This document shows positions 10,206 to 20,078 of a stretch of DNA of 64,000 bases, piece by piece. The notes beneath the pieces are model-generated. The model was given only the letters and a program-made list of their open reading frames with translations, made no database searches and was not told the origin of the DNA. Where the stretch lies: NCBI GenBank assembly GCA_963848115.1, contig CAWKCP010000025.1, forward strand, positions 310,001 through 374,000. The letters run 5' to 3'. Position 1 is the stretch's first letter, and each line of letters opens with the position of its first letter. The DNA comes from JAWKOK01 sp963848115 (GTDB lineage Bacteria; Chloroflexota; Anaerolineae; Caldilineales; Caldilineaceae). A program made the translations under genes and the position numbers.

Positions 10206-10592
10206 TTAGTGTTCATCGCGATAGTCACGTTCAACTGATACTGCCAGTACATACGTGGCTATCGCTCCATCGGCAATCAAGTACGAAAGCACAATCCAGC
10301 TTGGAATCATGATAATCAACCCTATACAAAGGGCAGCGGCGAGAGTATCGTTGCTGTCCGAACGCCGTATGCCTACCACAATCAGAAAAATATACCACAA
10401 TCCGAGAAGAGGAAATATGCCAACAAGGACAAGTCGTCGAACAGCCTGACGTCCGCTTTTCACGTACCCACCAGTAAGCTCACCACCGATATCACGAAGT
10501 CGGAGATCTGGACGCGTGCGGATCAAAAAATAGACTACCAGACTCCACACTACATAAATCAAAACAAATAGAAGCAAGAGTGCAAGAAGCAT
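10206..10592 (-). CDS. Small integral membrane protein, unknown function
   Basis: From ATG 10592 the product is about 128 residues and begins directly with a hydrophobic segment (MLLALLLLFVLIYVVW). Two further membrane spans follow: LVLVGIFPLLGLWYIFLIVV and ALCIGLIIMIPSWIVLSYLI. The frame is open further upstream to GTG 10760, but those 56 residues are polar and have no ribosome site. Nothing about the family is recognised. The neighbours (HNH operon downstream, divergent SDR upstream) give no functional hint. Confidence 0.5.
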   Translation of the reverse strand: MLLALLLLFVLIYVVWSLVVYFLIRTRPDLRLRDIGGELTGGYVKSGRQAVRRLVLVGIFPLLGLWYIFLIVVGIRRSDSNDTLAAALCIGLIIMIPSWIVLSYLIADGAIATYVLAVSVERDYRDEH

Positions 10593-10899
10593 GAACCCAT
10601 CGGTACCCAACTCATGCCTTGCCGCCGTCTTGACCCCATCGGGTTTTGATAGAGGGTGCTGGCATCCCACATCGTACTCCCCCACAAACATGGCCGTGTC
10701 TTCCACGTACCAGGAAGTGGATGGACCGACCGACTCGGTACCCGAATGTCTATCTTTCACTTGTGGTTGACTATGGAATCCAGTAAAGTTAGGTGGATCA
10801 GCAGTTTAGCCCAATTGGGGCAAATCGCGTCGCAGTTCGCCAGTTTCCATCTGTCGCTCACAGCCATCTTACACACAAAATCATGAGGAAGACGGAACC

Positions 10900-11682
10900 A
10901 TGAAGAAGGTCCTCTTAACCGGAGCAACCGGACGAATCGGCAAAGCGTTCTGGGAATATGCCGATGAAAAATACGACTTACGTCTGACCTCTCGCAATCG
11001 AGAGAAACTGGGCGACACCGGACGGCATGAGGCGATGGAACTGAACGCTGCCGATCCTGACTCCTGTCAGCGAGCCTGCGAGGGAATCCACACTGTGGTG
11101 CACCTGGCCGCTGATCCGTCCGGCCGGTCAGGTTTCTACGAATCGTTGATGGATAACAACGTCAAAGGCGCTTACAACATGTTCCGCGCCGCCAAAGATC
11201 AGGGCTGCCAGCGATTGATTTACGCCAGCAGCATTCAGGTCGTCTCGGGCTATCCGCTCGACGTGCAGGCCCGCCATGATGATGCGCCGAAACCGCTGAA
11301 CCTGTATGCCGTGACCAAATGTTTCGGCGAAGCGCTTGCCCACTATTTCGCCATGGTCGAGGGGTTGTCCAGCATTGCCGTGCGCATCGGCAACTATGAA
11401 CTCAACGGGCCCAGCGTCGGCAGCGACGCCCGTCAATTGAGCGCCTTCATCAGCGTACGCGACATGAACCAGATGTTGGAGCGCTGTATCGAGGCGACGG
11501 ATGTGCAATACGGCATCGTGCAGGGTGTCTCGGACAATCGCTTCAAGCGCATGGATATCACATCTGCGCGTGAACTGATCGACTACCAGCCCCAGGATGA
11601 CGCCTTTGTGCTCTTCAATACAGGCATTCCCTATCGAGATCGGTGGTACGAAGAATTCGATCGCACCAGACCAGCAGAGTAG
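10900..11682 (+). CDS. NAD-dependent epimerase/dehydrogenase (uronate dehydrogenase-like SDR)
   Basis: A 260-residue extended short-chain dehydrogenase. The nucleotide-binding motif GATGRIG lies at residues 8-14. The catalytic Tyr-Lys pair is in LYAVTK, and ASSIQVVSG supplies the Ser. Length and the VHLAADPSG motif match uronate dehydrogenase-like proteins (oxidation of galacturonate or glucuronate to the lactone), shorter than sugar-nucleotide epimerases. AGGAAG precedes the ATG. Substrate is inferred only. Confidence 0.85.
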   Translation: MKKVLLTGATGRIGKAFWEYADEKYDLRLTSRNREKLGDTGRHEAMELNAADPDSCQRACEGIHTVVHLAADPSGRSGFYESLMDNNVKGAYNMFRAAKDQGCQRLIYASSIQVVSGYPLDVQARHDDAPKPLNLYAVTKCFGEALAHYFAMVEGLSSIAVRIGNYELNGPSVGSDARQLSAFISVRDMNQMLERCIEATDVQYGIVQGVSDNRFKRMDITSARELIDYQPQDDAFVLFNTGIPYRDRWYEEFDRTRPAE

Positions 11683-11758
11683 CCGCTCGATTCCGCGGGT
11701 TTCGCACTTCGTTTTGTAAAAAGGCAGAGCGATTATTTCAACTCGCACGCTATAGTTG

Positions 11759-11767
11759 TGATATAAT
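11759..11767 (+). promoter_or_regulatory. Extended -10 promoter upstream of hom
   Basis: TGATATAAT at 11759-11767 is a perfect extended -10 (TG-N-TATAAT). No good -35 box is present, as is usual for extended -10 promoters. The likely start is near 11774, about 85 bases before the homoserine dehydrogenase ATG. Confidence 0.6.
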
Positions 11768-11783
11768 TGCGCTCGATTGTGAG

Positions 11784-11815
11784 GGGAGCCAGACTTGGTC
11801 TAGTGCTCCCTTTTT
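11784..11815 (+). terminator. Intrinsic terminator / possible attenuator in the hom leader
   Basis: GGGAGC (11784-11789) pairs with GCTCCC (11805-11810) and is followed by five T residues. It sits just after the predicted start of the hom transcript, so it would either end upstream transcription or attenuate hom. Confidence 0.6.
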
Positions 11816-11858
11816 GTTCAAGGAATATTCAGCGTTTTGGGCAGGTAATGGGATTGAT

Positions 11859-12986
11859 ATGCTAGAGATTCCGGTGATTCTATTGGGCATGGGTGGCGTG
11901 GGCAGATCGCTGATCCGCCAAATCATCCAACATCGAGCATTCCACGCCGATCAATATGGTTTGGCATTGGAAATTCAAGCTGTGTGCGACAGCAGCGGTA
12001 CAGCGATCGAGGTCGGCAAGGGAATTGACGATGTTTCCTTGAGCGACCTGTTGGAACTCAAAGACGCCGGCGGCGCATTGTCCGAGCATGCCCTTGGGGC
12101 CGTCTACGGTGATGCAAGCCTGGCCGATCTGATTCGCGCCACTGCTCGCAAGAGCACGATCGTTGTCGACTGCACGGCGAGCAGCACCACGATCCCTGCC
12201 CTGCTCTTTACACGTGAGCAAGGCCACAAGATCGTCTTGGCCAACAAGAAACCGCTCACCGATTCAATGGAGGTATACGACCGGCTCACCAGAGCCGGTG
12301 TCACCGGCGCGGACGGCCCGTCGTCGGTGCGGAACCTCGGGTTTTCCCGGTGGGAGACGACTGTGGGAGCCGGTCTGCCCGTGATTGCGACGCAAGATCG
12401 CATTGCAGCCAGCGGAGACAAGACGCAGCGCATTGCCGGCACCTTCAGCGGCACATTGGGCTATGTGATGACGGGATTGCAGGAAGGCCGTGCGTTCAGC
12501 GAGATTGTACGCCAGGCCCACGACCTGGGCTATACCGAACCGGATCCGCGTGACGATCTGGGCGGCATCGACGTGGCACGCAAGGCCTTGATCCTTGCTC
12601 GCGGTCTGGGGTGGGAGCTGGAGATGGACGACGTTTCCGTCACCGGACTCTATCCCGAAGAGATGCAGTCGCTTTCGGTTCCTGAGTTCATGGATGCCCT
12701 ACCCCAGTTGGATGCTGAGTTTGAGCATCGCGTAGAAGCGGCCCGCAAACAGGGCAACGTATTGCGGTTCGCCGCCAACGTCGTTGACGGCACCTGCGTC
12801 GTCGGTCCAACCGAGGTCGCAGTCGAAAGTCCGCTAGGCCGGTTGGGCGGCACTGACAATCTGGTTGAATTCCACACCGAGTGGTATAGCCCGAATCCGC
12901 TGGTCATCCAGGGACGCGGGGCCGGCGTCGAGGCAACTGCAGCCGGCGTACTGAGCGACATTGTTGAATTGGCATATACGACATAA
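11859..12986 (+). CDS. hom: Homoserine dehydrogenase
   Basis: Reduces aspartate semialdehyde to homoserine with NAD(P)H. The 375-residue protein starts MLEIPVILLGMGGVGRSLI with the Rossmann loop GMGGVG. The catalytic domain has the signature GTLGYVMTGLQEGRAFSEIV and the GYTEPDPRDDLGGIDVARK motif with the active-site Asp/Lys pair. It ends with SPNPLVIQGRGAGVEATAAGV. No C-terminal ACT domain is present, so it is the short type related to the ThrA half. The ATG at 11859 is preferred; the open frame extends to 11643 without homology. asd follows 109 bases later on the same strand. Confidence 0.95.
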   Translation: MLEIPVILLGMGGVGRSLIRQIIQHRAFHADQYGLALEIQAVCDSSGTAIEVGKGIDDVSLSDLLELKDAGGALSEHALGAVYGDASLADLIRATARKSTIVVDCTASSTTIPALLFTREQGHKIVLANKKPLTDSMEVYDRLTRAGVTGADGPSSVRNLGFSRWETTVGAGLPVIATQDRIAASGDKTQRIAGTFSGTLGYVMTGLQEGRAFSEIVRQAHDLGYTEPDPRDDLGGIDVARKALILARGLGWELEMDDVSVTGLYPEEMQSLSVPEFMDALPQLDAEFEHRVEAARKQGNVLRFAANVVDGTCVVGPTEVAVESPLGRLGGTDNLVEFHTEWYSPNPLVIQGRGAGVEATAAGVLSDIVELAYTT

Positions 12987-13094
12987 GACGTGAATGGTGA
13001 AATGGGACTGATGAAACGGATATCCATCACGGATTTCTTGGGTCGACAGTAGAGTTCAACGCTCACGTTACCTAAATAGATGAAGAGGATTGAG

Positions 13095-14192
13095 ATGAGT
13101 CAGCAAAAGATCAAGGTCGGCGTGCTCGGCGCGACAGGCGCTGTCGGCCAGCGCTTCATACAGCTTCTGCAAGGACACCCCTGGTTTGAATTGACCGCGC
13201 TCTGTGCGTCGTCTCGCAGCGTCGGCAAGCGATATGCCGACGCATGCAACTGGACGCTGCGTGGCGACATGCCGGAGCATCTACGTGACGTGGTGCTTCT
13301 GCCCTGTGAACCGAATGTAGATTGCCAATTGGTCTTCAGTGCATTGCCTGCCGAAAGTGCGACAGAGATCGAGAAGAACTTTGCCGCGGCAGGCTACGGC
13401 GTTTGCAGCAATGCGCGGTCCTACCGGTATGAGCCGGATGTGCCCTTGCTCATTCCTGAGGTCAATCCGGAACACCTTGCGCTGATCGACATTCAACGGC
13501 GCGACCGCGGATGGGAAGGATTCATCGCCACGAACCCCAATTGCAGCACGACTCACCTGGTCAGTGCGCTTCACCCGCTGCACGAACGCTTTGGCATCAG
13601 CAAGGTGTTGGTTGTGACCATGCAGGCCATCAGCGGAGCCGGCTATCCCGGCGTGAGCAGCATGGATATGATCGACAACATCGTCCCGTACATCGGCGGG
13701 GAAGAAGAGAAGATGGAGCAGAAGGAACCGCAGAAGCTGCTGGGTGTCTTCAACGGCGCCGAGGTGCAGTATGCGGACTTCGTGGTCAGCGCCCATTGTA
13801 ACCGGGTGCCAATCCGCAATGGTCATCTCGAGGCAATCAGCGTCGAGTTCGAACGCGAGGCGACCGAGGCAGAGATCATAGCCGCCTGGCGTGAATATCA
13901 GCCGCTGGCGCAGCAGTTGAAGCTGCCCCATGCGCCAGACCCGGCCATTATCTACATGGAGGCCGATGATCGGCCTCAGCCGCGGATGGATCGGCTTGCC
14001 GGCAGTGTACCCGGCATGGCGACAGTGGTTGGCCGACTGCGTCCGGATCCGCTTCTGGACTACAAGTTCATGGCCCTCGGACACAACACGATCCGTGGCG
14101 CCGCCGGCGGAAGCCTGCTCAACGCCGAGCTGTTGGTGACCCAGGGGTACTTGGGTGAAGAGGCTGTTGCGCTAGCCCGATCGACGAAGTAG
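13095..14192 (+). CDS. asd: Aspartate-semialdehyde dehydrogenase
   Basis: Makes aspartate semialdehyde from aspartyl phosphate with NADPH. About 365 residues. The NADP loop is VGVLGATGAVGQRF, the nucleophilic Cys is in NPNCSTTHL, and QAISGAGYPGVSS and the C-terminal HNTIRGAAGGSLLNAELL are characteristic of the archaeal/fungal-type Asd branch rather than the E. coli type. The ATG at 13095 has AGAGGA upstream; an in-frame ATG at 13080 is less likely. It supplies hom directly upstream with substrate, and together with lysC completes the trunk of the aspartate family pathway. Confidence 0.95.
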   Translation: MSQQKIKVGVLGATGAVGQRFIQLLQGHPWFELTALCASSRSVGKRYADACNWTLRGDMPEHLRDVVLLPCEPNVDCQLVFSALPAESATEIEKNFAAAGYGVCSNARSYRYEPDVPLLIPEVNPEHLALIDIQRRDRGWEGFIATNPNCSTTHLVSALHPLHERFGISKVLVVTMQAISGAGYPGVSSMDMIDNIVPYIGGEEEKMEQKEPQKLLGVFNGAEVQYADFVVSAHCNRVPIRNGHLEAISVEFEREATEAEIIAAWREYQPLAQQLKLPHAPDPAIIYMEADDRPQPRMDRLAGSVPGMATVVGRLRPDPLLDYKFMALGHNTIRGAAGGSLLNAELLVTQGYLGEEAVALARSTK

Positions 14193-14200
14193 ACAGGGGT

Positions 14201-14248
14201 TCGTCCTGGTGTGGGCTGCGACTTTTCCATCACCCACACCAGGACGAA
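14201..14248. terminator. Perfect 16-bp hairpin after asd
   Basis: TTCGTCCTGGTGTGGG (14201-14216) is repeated in perfect inversion at 14233-14248. It lies nine bases past the asd stop. There is no T-run after it, so it may be a factor-dependent terminator, an mRNA 3'-end stabiliser or a repeat. Confidence 0.6.
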
Positions 14249-14374
14249 TTGATTCGATGTGCTTGTCAGCGCAAGGCCTTTCGTATCTGTAGACACATCT
14301 GTTTGTATGTGGTGTGTATCGCGTGTATCCTTGGGTCCTGGATTTGTTAGACTATAGAGAATGAGGTGAACTTT

Positions 14375-15584
14375 ATGCCATCCCCGCAGACATCGTCCAC
14401 AGCCCAGACGACATCGGAACTGAAAGTCTTTGGTCGAGGGCGATTATCGGACTTGTTTGGAGACATGGTGATCTATCGCAACTTGCAACCGCTTGATAGC
14501 CACCTGCCCAAGATGAAGGTCGCACTGCGCGAGTTGGGCATGTCGGGCGATCAGACACCTCGTAAGCAGGATAAAGCTTACGCTGAGATCGCGATCTGGT
14601 ATGGCAAGAAGGCACAGGCACAGCGTAGCGCTTCAAAACCTCTGCAAGAGTTGATCTTCATAGGCGACACGCTGTACAACGATGGCCGTGCCTATATGAA
14701 CATGCGGTCGGCCACCGATCTGGGATGGATCCTGTTTTATCGGCGTTGAATCTCCGGAGGATGAGGCGGCTGTCTGCATCGATGACGAACTGATCTATGC
14801 CGCCAATCGTTGGGCCAACGTCGGCGATCGGATCAAGTGGATGATTGAAGAGCAAGGTCTGAACCTTGACGAAGGCACGATGGTTGTCGTGGACATCGAC
14901 AAATGCATCCTCGGCGCCCGCGGTCGCAACGATGCGGTCATCGATCAAGCCCGCATACAGGGCGCATACCGCACGATGGACAATCTGCTCGGCCAGAGTT
15001 TCGATGGTGAGCAGTTCGAGCGACATTACAATGAACTGAATCAGCCGAAGTACCATCTCCTGACGGAGGACAATCAGGACTACCTGGCCTATATCTGCCT
15101 GGTGATCAACACCGGCCTCATTGGATTTGACGAGATCGTGGCTGAAGTTGCCGAAGGTCATTTGGAGAATTTCGATCAGTTCATGCGTTTGGTTGAAATG
15201 CGAATGATGATCACCCCCGGCAGCTATGGTTCGCTGCGTGAATCTCATGATGCAGTCATCACCGGCATCCGCAACGGTGATCCAACGCCGTTCAAGCGTT
15301 TCCGCCGTCAAGAATTCGTGGCTACCGTCAGCAGACTCGGCAATATGTCGGATGACAGCACTGCCGAGGAACTTCTGGATCAAGAGATCACGTTAACAGA
15401 GGAAGTGTGGGAAATGGCCGCCTGGCTAAAGAACCGCGGATGCCTTCTGATCTGTCTGAGCGACAAGCCGGCCGAAGCTTCGTGCCCGCACCGATATGTT
15501 TCGCCGGATCTACCCGCAATTCATGAGGCGGAAACCCATCGTGTGGGGACCAGCATCCAGCCGCTATTGGACTCCTTGGGATAA
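14375..15584 (+). CDS. HAD-like phosphatase-type protein, frameshifted
   Basis: Two frames belong to one gene. The first (ATG 14375, ribosome site AGGTGAA) ends at a stop at 14749. The second frame is open before its first ATG and continues the protein with GVESPEDEAAVCIDDEL. An extra T in the TTTT run at 14735-14738 explains the switch. HAD-like features are LIFIGDTLYNDGRAY in the first part, and VVVDIDKCILGARGRN and CLLICLSDKPAEAS in the second; D-x-D and the Ser/Lys motif II pair are visible. The C-terminus LPAIHEAETHRVGT looks genuine. The exact substrate is unknown. About 400 residues if repaired. Confidence 0.65.
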
Positions 15585-15753
15585 CCTGGAAGGCTACTAG
15601 GATTGTGAAGTTCATAGGTCACGTTCGCAGTGTGACAAGGTCCACAATCCAGGCAAATCCTGAAGTAGTTCTTACCGACTTGGCGTGAATATGCAGATAT
15701 GATTGTAGCGGTAGATATGACTTCAGCTTGTAGAGTTTCGAGTATCGGACGAT

Positions 15754-17646
15754 ATGGCAAATAACCAAAAACCTCCATCGAATCAACAGGATCCAGGCAA
15801 TGGTTCCGATCCAGACAGCCCAAATGGCAACTTCATCGGGCGAAGCTGGTTCTGGATCGTCCTGATTGTTTTGGCTCTTTTTGGGTCGCGGCTACTTTTC
15901 AACCGTCCCTCAGACAGTGCCAATATGATTGGTCTGAACGAGGTGGCCCAATCTGTCATGGACGACAGAGTGGACAAGCTCGTGATCCAAGGTGATGTCA
16001 TTACAGTGGTGATGCGTGATGACACAGAGGAACGCAGTCGCAAAGAGGACGGCGAAAGTGTACTGACCTCGCTTCAAGCCTTCGGCGTCTCCAATGAACA
16101 ACTGGAGACACTCAATATTGAAGTGCTGAACGTGCCCAACAGCGGGGCCATCTTCAATTGGCTGATCATGTTACTGCCGATGATCTTGATCTTTGCCTTC
16201 TTCATTTTCATCATGCGTCAGGCAGGCGGCGGCGGCCAAAATCGGGCCATGCAATTTGGTCGTAGCCGTGCCCGCAAGATGGACGAAGCGGACCGGCCGA
16301 CTGTCACGTTCGCAGATGTCGCCGGTGCTGACGAAGCGAAGCAGGAACTGGAAGAAGTTGTTGAGTTCCTACGTGAGCCGGAAAAATTCGCCGCGCTGGG
16401 CGCTCGCATCCCCAAAGGCGTTTTGATGGTCGGCGCGCCGGGCACAGGCAAGACGCTGCTGGCCAAAGCCGTTTCCGGCGAAGCAGGCGTGCCGTTTTTC
16501 AGCAGTTCCGGTTCCGAATTTGTCGAGATGTTTGTTGGTGTGGGTGCAAGCCGGGTTCGTGACCTGTTCGAACAAGCCAAGAAGAACTCGCCCTGCATCA
16601 TCTTTATCGACGAGATCGACGCAGTAGGTCGACATCGAGGCGCGGGATTGGGTGGCGGCAACGACGAACGCGAGCAGACGCTCAACCAGATTTTGGTTGA
16701 GATGGATGGCTTCGACAGCCAGGTCAACATCGTCATCATCGCAGCTACCAATCGTCCCGACATTCTGGACCCGGCGCTTCTGCGTCCAGGACGCTTCGAC
16801 CGCAAGGTGGTCGTTGATCGGCCGGACAAGCGAGGTCGCGAAGCAATTCTCAAGGTGCACGTGCGCGGCAAACCAATGTCGCCCGATATCGACTTGGGCG
16901 TGATCGCTTCACAGACGCCCGGCATGGTCGGAGCCGATCTGGAGAACCTGATCAACGAAGCGGCGATTCTGGCGGCACGGCGCAACAAACGATCCATCGG
17001 CATGGAAGAGCTCCACGAGTCGATTGAACGGGTGATGGCCGGTCCGGCCAGACGGAGCCGTGTTCTGGATGAACGAGATCGCCGCACCATCGCCTTCCAC
17101 GAAGCCGGTCACGCCATCGTTATGGAACGACTGCAACACACAGATGAGGTCGGCAAGATCACCATTGTCAGTCGCGGCCAAGCGCTTGGCTATGTGATGC
17201 CCCTGCCTCAGGAAGATCGGTCGCTCAGAAGTCGCGCCGAATACGAAGATGAGTTGGCCGGACTGCTCGGCGGCCGTGTTGCCGAGGAGATCGTCTTCCA
17301 GGAACCATCCACTGGCGCAGCTAATGATCTCGAACGGGTGACCAAGTTGGCCAAAGCCATGGTAACCCGCTACGGCATGAGTGATCTGATCGGTCCCATG
17401 CAGCTTCAGCAGGGCGACAGCAATCCATTCATGGGCATGGAATTTGGCGAGCAACGCGCCTATAGCGAAGATATCGCCCGCAAAATTGACCAGGAAGTTC
17501 GCCGGATTGTAGAAGGAGCCTATGAGCGTTCACGCCAGGTACTGCTGGAGAATCGCGACAAACTGAATCTGATCGCTGAGATATTGCTCGACCAAGAAGT
17601 CCTCGAGCGTGAGGAATTTCTAGATCTGATGCAGCAACCGACGTAA
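15754..17646 (+). CDS. ftsH: ATP-dependent zinc metalloprotease FtsH
   Basis: Membrane-anchored AAA+ protease that degrades misfolded membrane and some cytosolic proteins; works as a hexamer. 630 residues. Two membrane spans: SWFWIVLIVLALFGSRLLF (residues 30-48) and WLIMLLPMILIFAFFIFI (about 134-151), with the periplasmic/outer loop between. Walker A is GAPGTGKT (K233), Walker B is IIFIDEIDAVG, and the second region of homology contains NRPDILDPALLRPGRFDR. The zinc site is HEAGH (H449, E450, H453). Length is normal. A strong terminator follows 24 bases after the stop. Confidence 0.98.
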   Translation: MANNQKPPSNQQDPGNGSDPDSPNGNFIGRSWFWIVLIVLALFGSRLLFNRPSDSANMIGLNEVAQSVMDDRVDKLVIQGDVITVVMRDDTEERSRKEDGESVLTSLQAFGVSNEQLETLNIEVLNVPNSGAIFNWLIMLLPMILIFAFFIFIMRQAGGGGQNRAMQFGRSRARKMDEADRPTVTFADVAGADEAKQELEEVVEFLREPEKFAALGARIPKGVLMVGAPGTGKTLLAKAVSGEAGVPFFSSSGSEFVEMFVGVGASRVRDLFEQAKKNSPCIIFIDEIDAVGRHRGAGLGGGNDEREQTLNQILVEMDGFDSQVNIVIIAATNRPDILDPALLRPGRFDRKVVVDRPDKRGREAILKVHVRGKPMSPDIDLGVIASQTPGMVGADLENLINEAAILAARRNKRSIGMEELHESIERVMAGPARRSRVLDERDRRTIAFHEAGHAIVMERLQHTDEVGKITIVSRGQALGYVMPLPQEDRSLRSRAEYEDELAGLLGGRVAEEIVFQEPSTGAANDLERVTKLAKAMVTRYGMSDLIGPMQLQQGDSNPFMGMEFGEQRAYSEDIARKIDQEVRRIVEGAYERSRQVLLENRDKLNLIAEILLDQEVLEREEFLDLMQQPT

Positions 17647-17670
17647 TCGATGTGCTGTTCGTTGTCCGCA

Positions 17671-17706
17671 AAAAGGTCCACTCCAAAACTGGAGCGGACC
17701 TTTTTT
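17671..17706. terminator. Bidirectional terminator between ftsH and psuG
   Basis: AAAAGGTCCACTCC pairs with GGAGCGGACCTTTT with one mismatch around the loop AAAACT. Runs of A before and T after the stem let it work for both converging genes. Confidence 0.9.
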
Positions 17707-17835
17707 GGTTCTGTGGGATCCTGGGGAGTGACGTTGACCGTTGGCGGTAGGCCGCCACAAGGGCACGCCCTTACGTACTCAACTCATTGTAGAAGACCCA
17801 ATCCTTTTATGCACTTTGGCAATACCTGCGGCCTG

Positions 17836-18708
17836 TCAGCCGATGGCCGCGTCGATGGCGACCGCAATCTCTGCGGCAGCGCCGGCATTGTTCTTGAGCA
17901 GAGCAAGATTGCAGCGAAGACTGCGATCACCGCTCAATTCAGCAATGCGGCTCAGCAGAAAGGGCGTCACTTCGGCCGAACGCAGCCCGCGTTGGTCGGC
18001 CTCGCGGATCGCTCGCTCGATGGCCGGCGCTATCTCTGATGCCGGAATCTCATCGTTTTCGGGAACAGGGACCGTCACCAGCAGCCCTCCCGGCAAGCCC
18101 AGCCGCTGCTTGGCCTGCCAGATGGCTGCAACCTCATACGGCCCATCACAGCGCACATCGACGGATAGGCCGCTGCGGCGGCTGTAGAATGCCGGAAAGT
18201 CATCGGTTCCGTAGCCGACAACGGTGACGCCATGGGTTTCCAAGTATTCCAGGGTGGCCGGCAGATCGAGTATCGCCTTGGCCCCGGCGCAGACCACTAC
18301 CATCGGCGTCTGAGCCAGTTCCTGCAAATCAGCGCTGATGTCAGAGAGGTCGCCCCGATGGATGCCGCCGATGCCGCCGGTGGCAAATACCTGGATGCTG
18401 AAACGATGAGCGATCCACATGGTAGTGGCGACGGTGGTAGCGCCATCAAGACCGCGTGCGACGACAATGGGTAGGTCGCGTCGGCTGACCTTGCGTACGT
18501 CGTCAGCCGTAGCCAGGTGAGTCAGTTGGCCGTCATCCAGCCCGGCAAGCAGTTCGCCGCCGATGATCCCGACGGTGCGTGGCTCGGCTCCACGGGAGCG
18601 CACAATGGCTTCCATCTCCCGCGCCAGGCTCAAATTGTGTGGATAGGGTAGCCCGTGAGAAATCACGGTCGATTCCAAGGCGACCAGAGGTCGTTGATTC
18701 TGCGTCAT
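17836..18708 (-). CDS. psuG: Pseudouridine-5'-phosphate glycosidase
   Basis: Splits pseudouridine 5'-phosphate into uracil and ribose 5-phosphate in nucleoside salvage. 290 residues. The start LVALESTVISHGLPYPHN is the family signature. GIIGGELLAGLDD, the DLPIVVARGLDGATTVATT motif with its Arg, FATGGIGGIHRG and VVCAGAKAILDLPATLEYLE (catalytic Lys) follow in the usual order. Length matches the family (about 300). The usual partner kinase psuK is not in the window, so the phosphate donor step must be encoded elsewhere. Downstream on the same strand nothing follows before the terminator at 17671. Confidence 0.96.
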   Translation of the reverse strand: MTQNQRPLVALESTVISHGLPYPHNLSLAREMEAIVRSRGAEPRTVGIIGGELLAGLDDGQLTHLATADDVRKVSRRDLPIVVARGLDGATTVATTMWIAHRFSIQVFATGGIGGIHRGDLSDISADLQELAQTPMVVVCAGAKAILDLPATLEYLETHGVTVVGYGTDDFPAFYSRRSGLSVDVRCDGPYEVAAIWQAKQRLGLPGGLLVTVPVPENDEIPASEIAPAIERAIREADQRGLRSAEVTPFLLSRIAELSGDRSLRCNLALLKNNAGAAAEIAVAIDAAIG

Positions 18709-18799
18709 CGTTTTCTACTCGAATTCTGTTGATTGTGGATGTCCGGTCAGGGACAAGCCCTGCCCTTACGTATTGGGTGGCAATTCCCCAGGATTGACC

Positions 18800-20011
18800 C
18801 TATCCGCCAAGGCGGCTCAAGGCGAATGCCAGCACATCCCGTGCACGATCGGCGGCAACGCCACCGCCTTGAGCGAACTCAGGTCGACCGCCGCCGCCAC
18901 CGCCAAATTCGGTCAACGTCTCCTTGAGCAGGTTGCCGGCGTGGAGCGTCCCCTCTTGGCTACGGGCGACGACAAGGGTTAGCTTGCTGCCCGCAGCCGA
19001 AATCAGCAGCGCAATCGTATTCGGATCTTCTACCAGTGCCGACGCCATCTGTTTGATGGCATTGGCATCTCTGTCCCCGAAGATCTGCGAGACGACTAGC
19101 AGGCCATCGATCTCATCAGCCGCCTCCCTGAGCGCAGCTGCCTCGACCGGCAGCAGATGATCGGCCAGTTCCTTCACTTGTTTCTGTAAGAACTTCGCCT
19201 CCACGAGGCTGCGCTCGACCAACTCGGGCACCTGTCGGTAGTCGTTGTTGTAGAGCCCGGCCGCGTCCATGATCAGATCATGCTTCTCGCTATAGTCGGC
19301 AAACGCACGCCAGCCACAGAGAAAACTGAGCCGAGCTTTGTGATTCTGACGGGTCTGCCGCACGAATTTGATGGGACCTAGTTCGCCGGTGCGTCGACAA
19401 TGGGTGCCTCCGCAGGCCGAGTAGTCGAAGTCTTCGATCTCAACGATGCGGATCTGGCCCGTCACCTTGGGGGCCCGACGCAAAGGGATCTGCTCCAACT
19501 CGGCATCCCCTACGAATCGAGCCGCGATGGACAAATTGGCATAGACCAGCTGATTGGCGTACCGCTCGGCCTCGTTAAGTTGTTCATCGGTGACTGTCTC
19601 CACATCCAGATCGAGTGTCGACTCCAGCCCACCGAAGTGAACCGAGACGGTCTCGTACCCGAATAGCTGATAGAAGACCTGAGAAAGCAGATGCTGGCCC
19701 GAATGCTGTTGCATATGGCCGTACCGGCGTTCCCAATCGATGACGCCGTGTACGGCCTGTCCAGTCAAGGAGGCGATATCTCCGTCGACATCACTCTCCA
19801 CAAAATGGAGAACAGATCCGTCCGTGGCAACCACATCAACAACACGATGTCCGCCGAGCATTCCAGTATCGTGTGCTTGACCACCGGATGTGGGATAGAA
19901 ATGTGTTCGGTCGAGAATCAGCGCCGTGCGCCCATCGATCAGGACGATCTCTTTGACCGTTGCGTCAAACTCGGTTGCATAGGAATCTGCGTAGTAAAGG
20001 CGTTCCGTCAT
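18800..20011 (-). CDS. Alanyl-tRNA editing protein, AlaX-L type with DHHA1 domain
   Basis: Trans-editing factor that hydrolyses mischarged Ser- or Gly-tRNA-Ala. About 403 residues. The editing core shows RTHFYPTSGGQAHDTG, then the zinc-binding HSGQH and, later, SACGGTHC. After a helical linker (about residues 265-310) comes a DHHA1 domain ending in FGGGGGGRPEFAQGGG, like the C-terminal domain of AlaRS. The catalytic aminoacylation domain of AlaRS is absent, so this is the long AlaX-2 class. ATG 20011 with AGGA upstream is chosen over the in-frame ATG 20044. Three aminoacyl-tRNA synthetases and this editor make the window rich in translation-fidelity genes. Confidence 0.93.
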   Translation of the reverse strand: MTERLYYADSYATEFDATVKEIVLIDGRTALILDRTHFYPTSGGQAHDTGMLGGHRVVDVVATDGSVLHFVESDVDGDIASLTGQAVHGVIDWERRYGHMQQHSGQHLLSQVFYQLFGYETVSVHFGGLESTLDLDVETVTDEQLNEAERYANQLVYANLSIAARFVGDAELEQIPLRRAPKVTGQIRIVEIEDFDYSACGGTHCRRTGELGPIKFVRQTRQNHKARLSFLCGWRAFADYSEKHDLIMDAAGLYNNDYRQVPELVERSLVEAKFLQKQVKELADHLLPVEAAALREAADEIDGLLVVSQIFGDRDANAIKQMASALVEDPNTIALLISAAGSKLTLVVARSQEGTLHAGNLLKETLTEFGGGGGGRPEFAQGGGVAADRARDVLAFALSRLGG

Positions 20012-20078
20012 GATAAGATTGTCCTGCCTAGTCCTGGCTAGCATTCAAGACGATGTTGGGACCCGTCCACGGATACAA

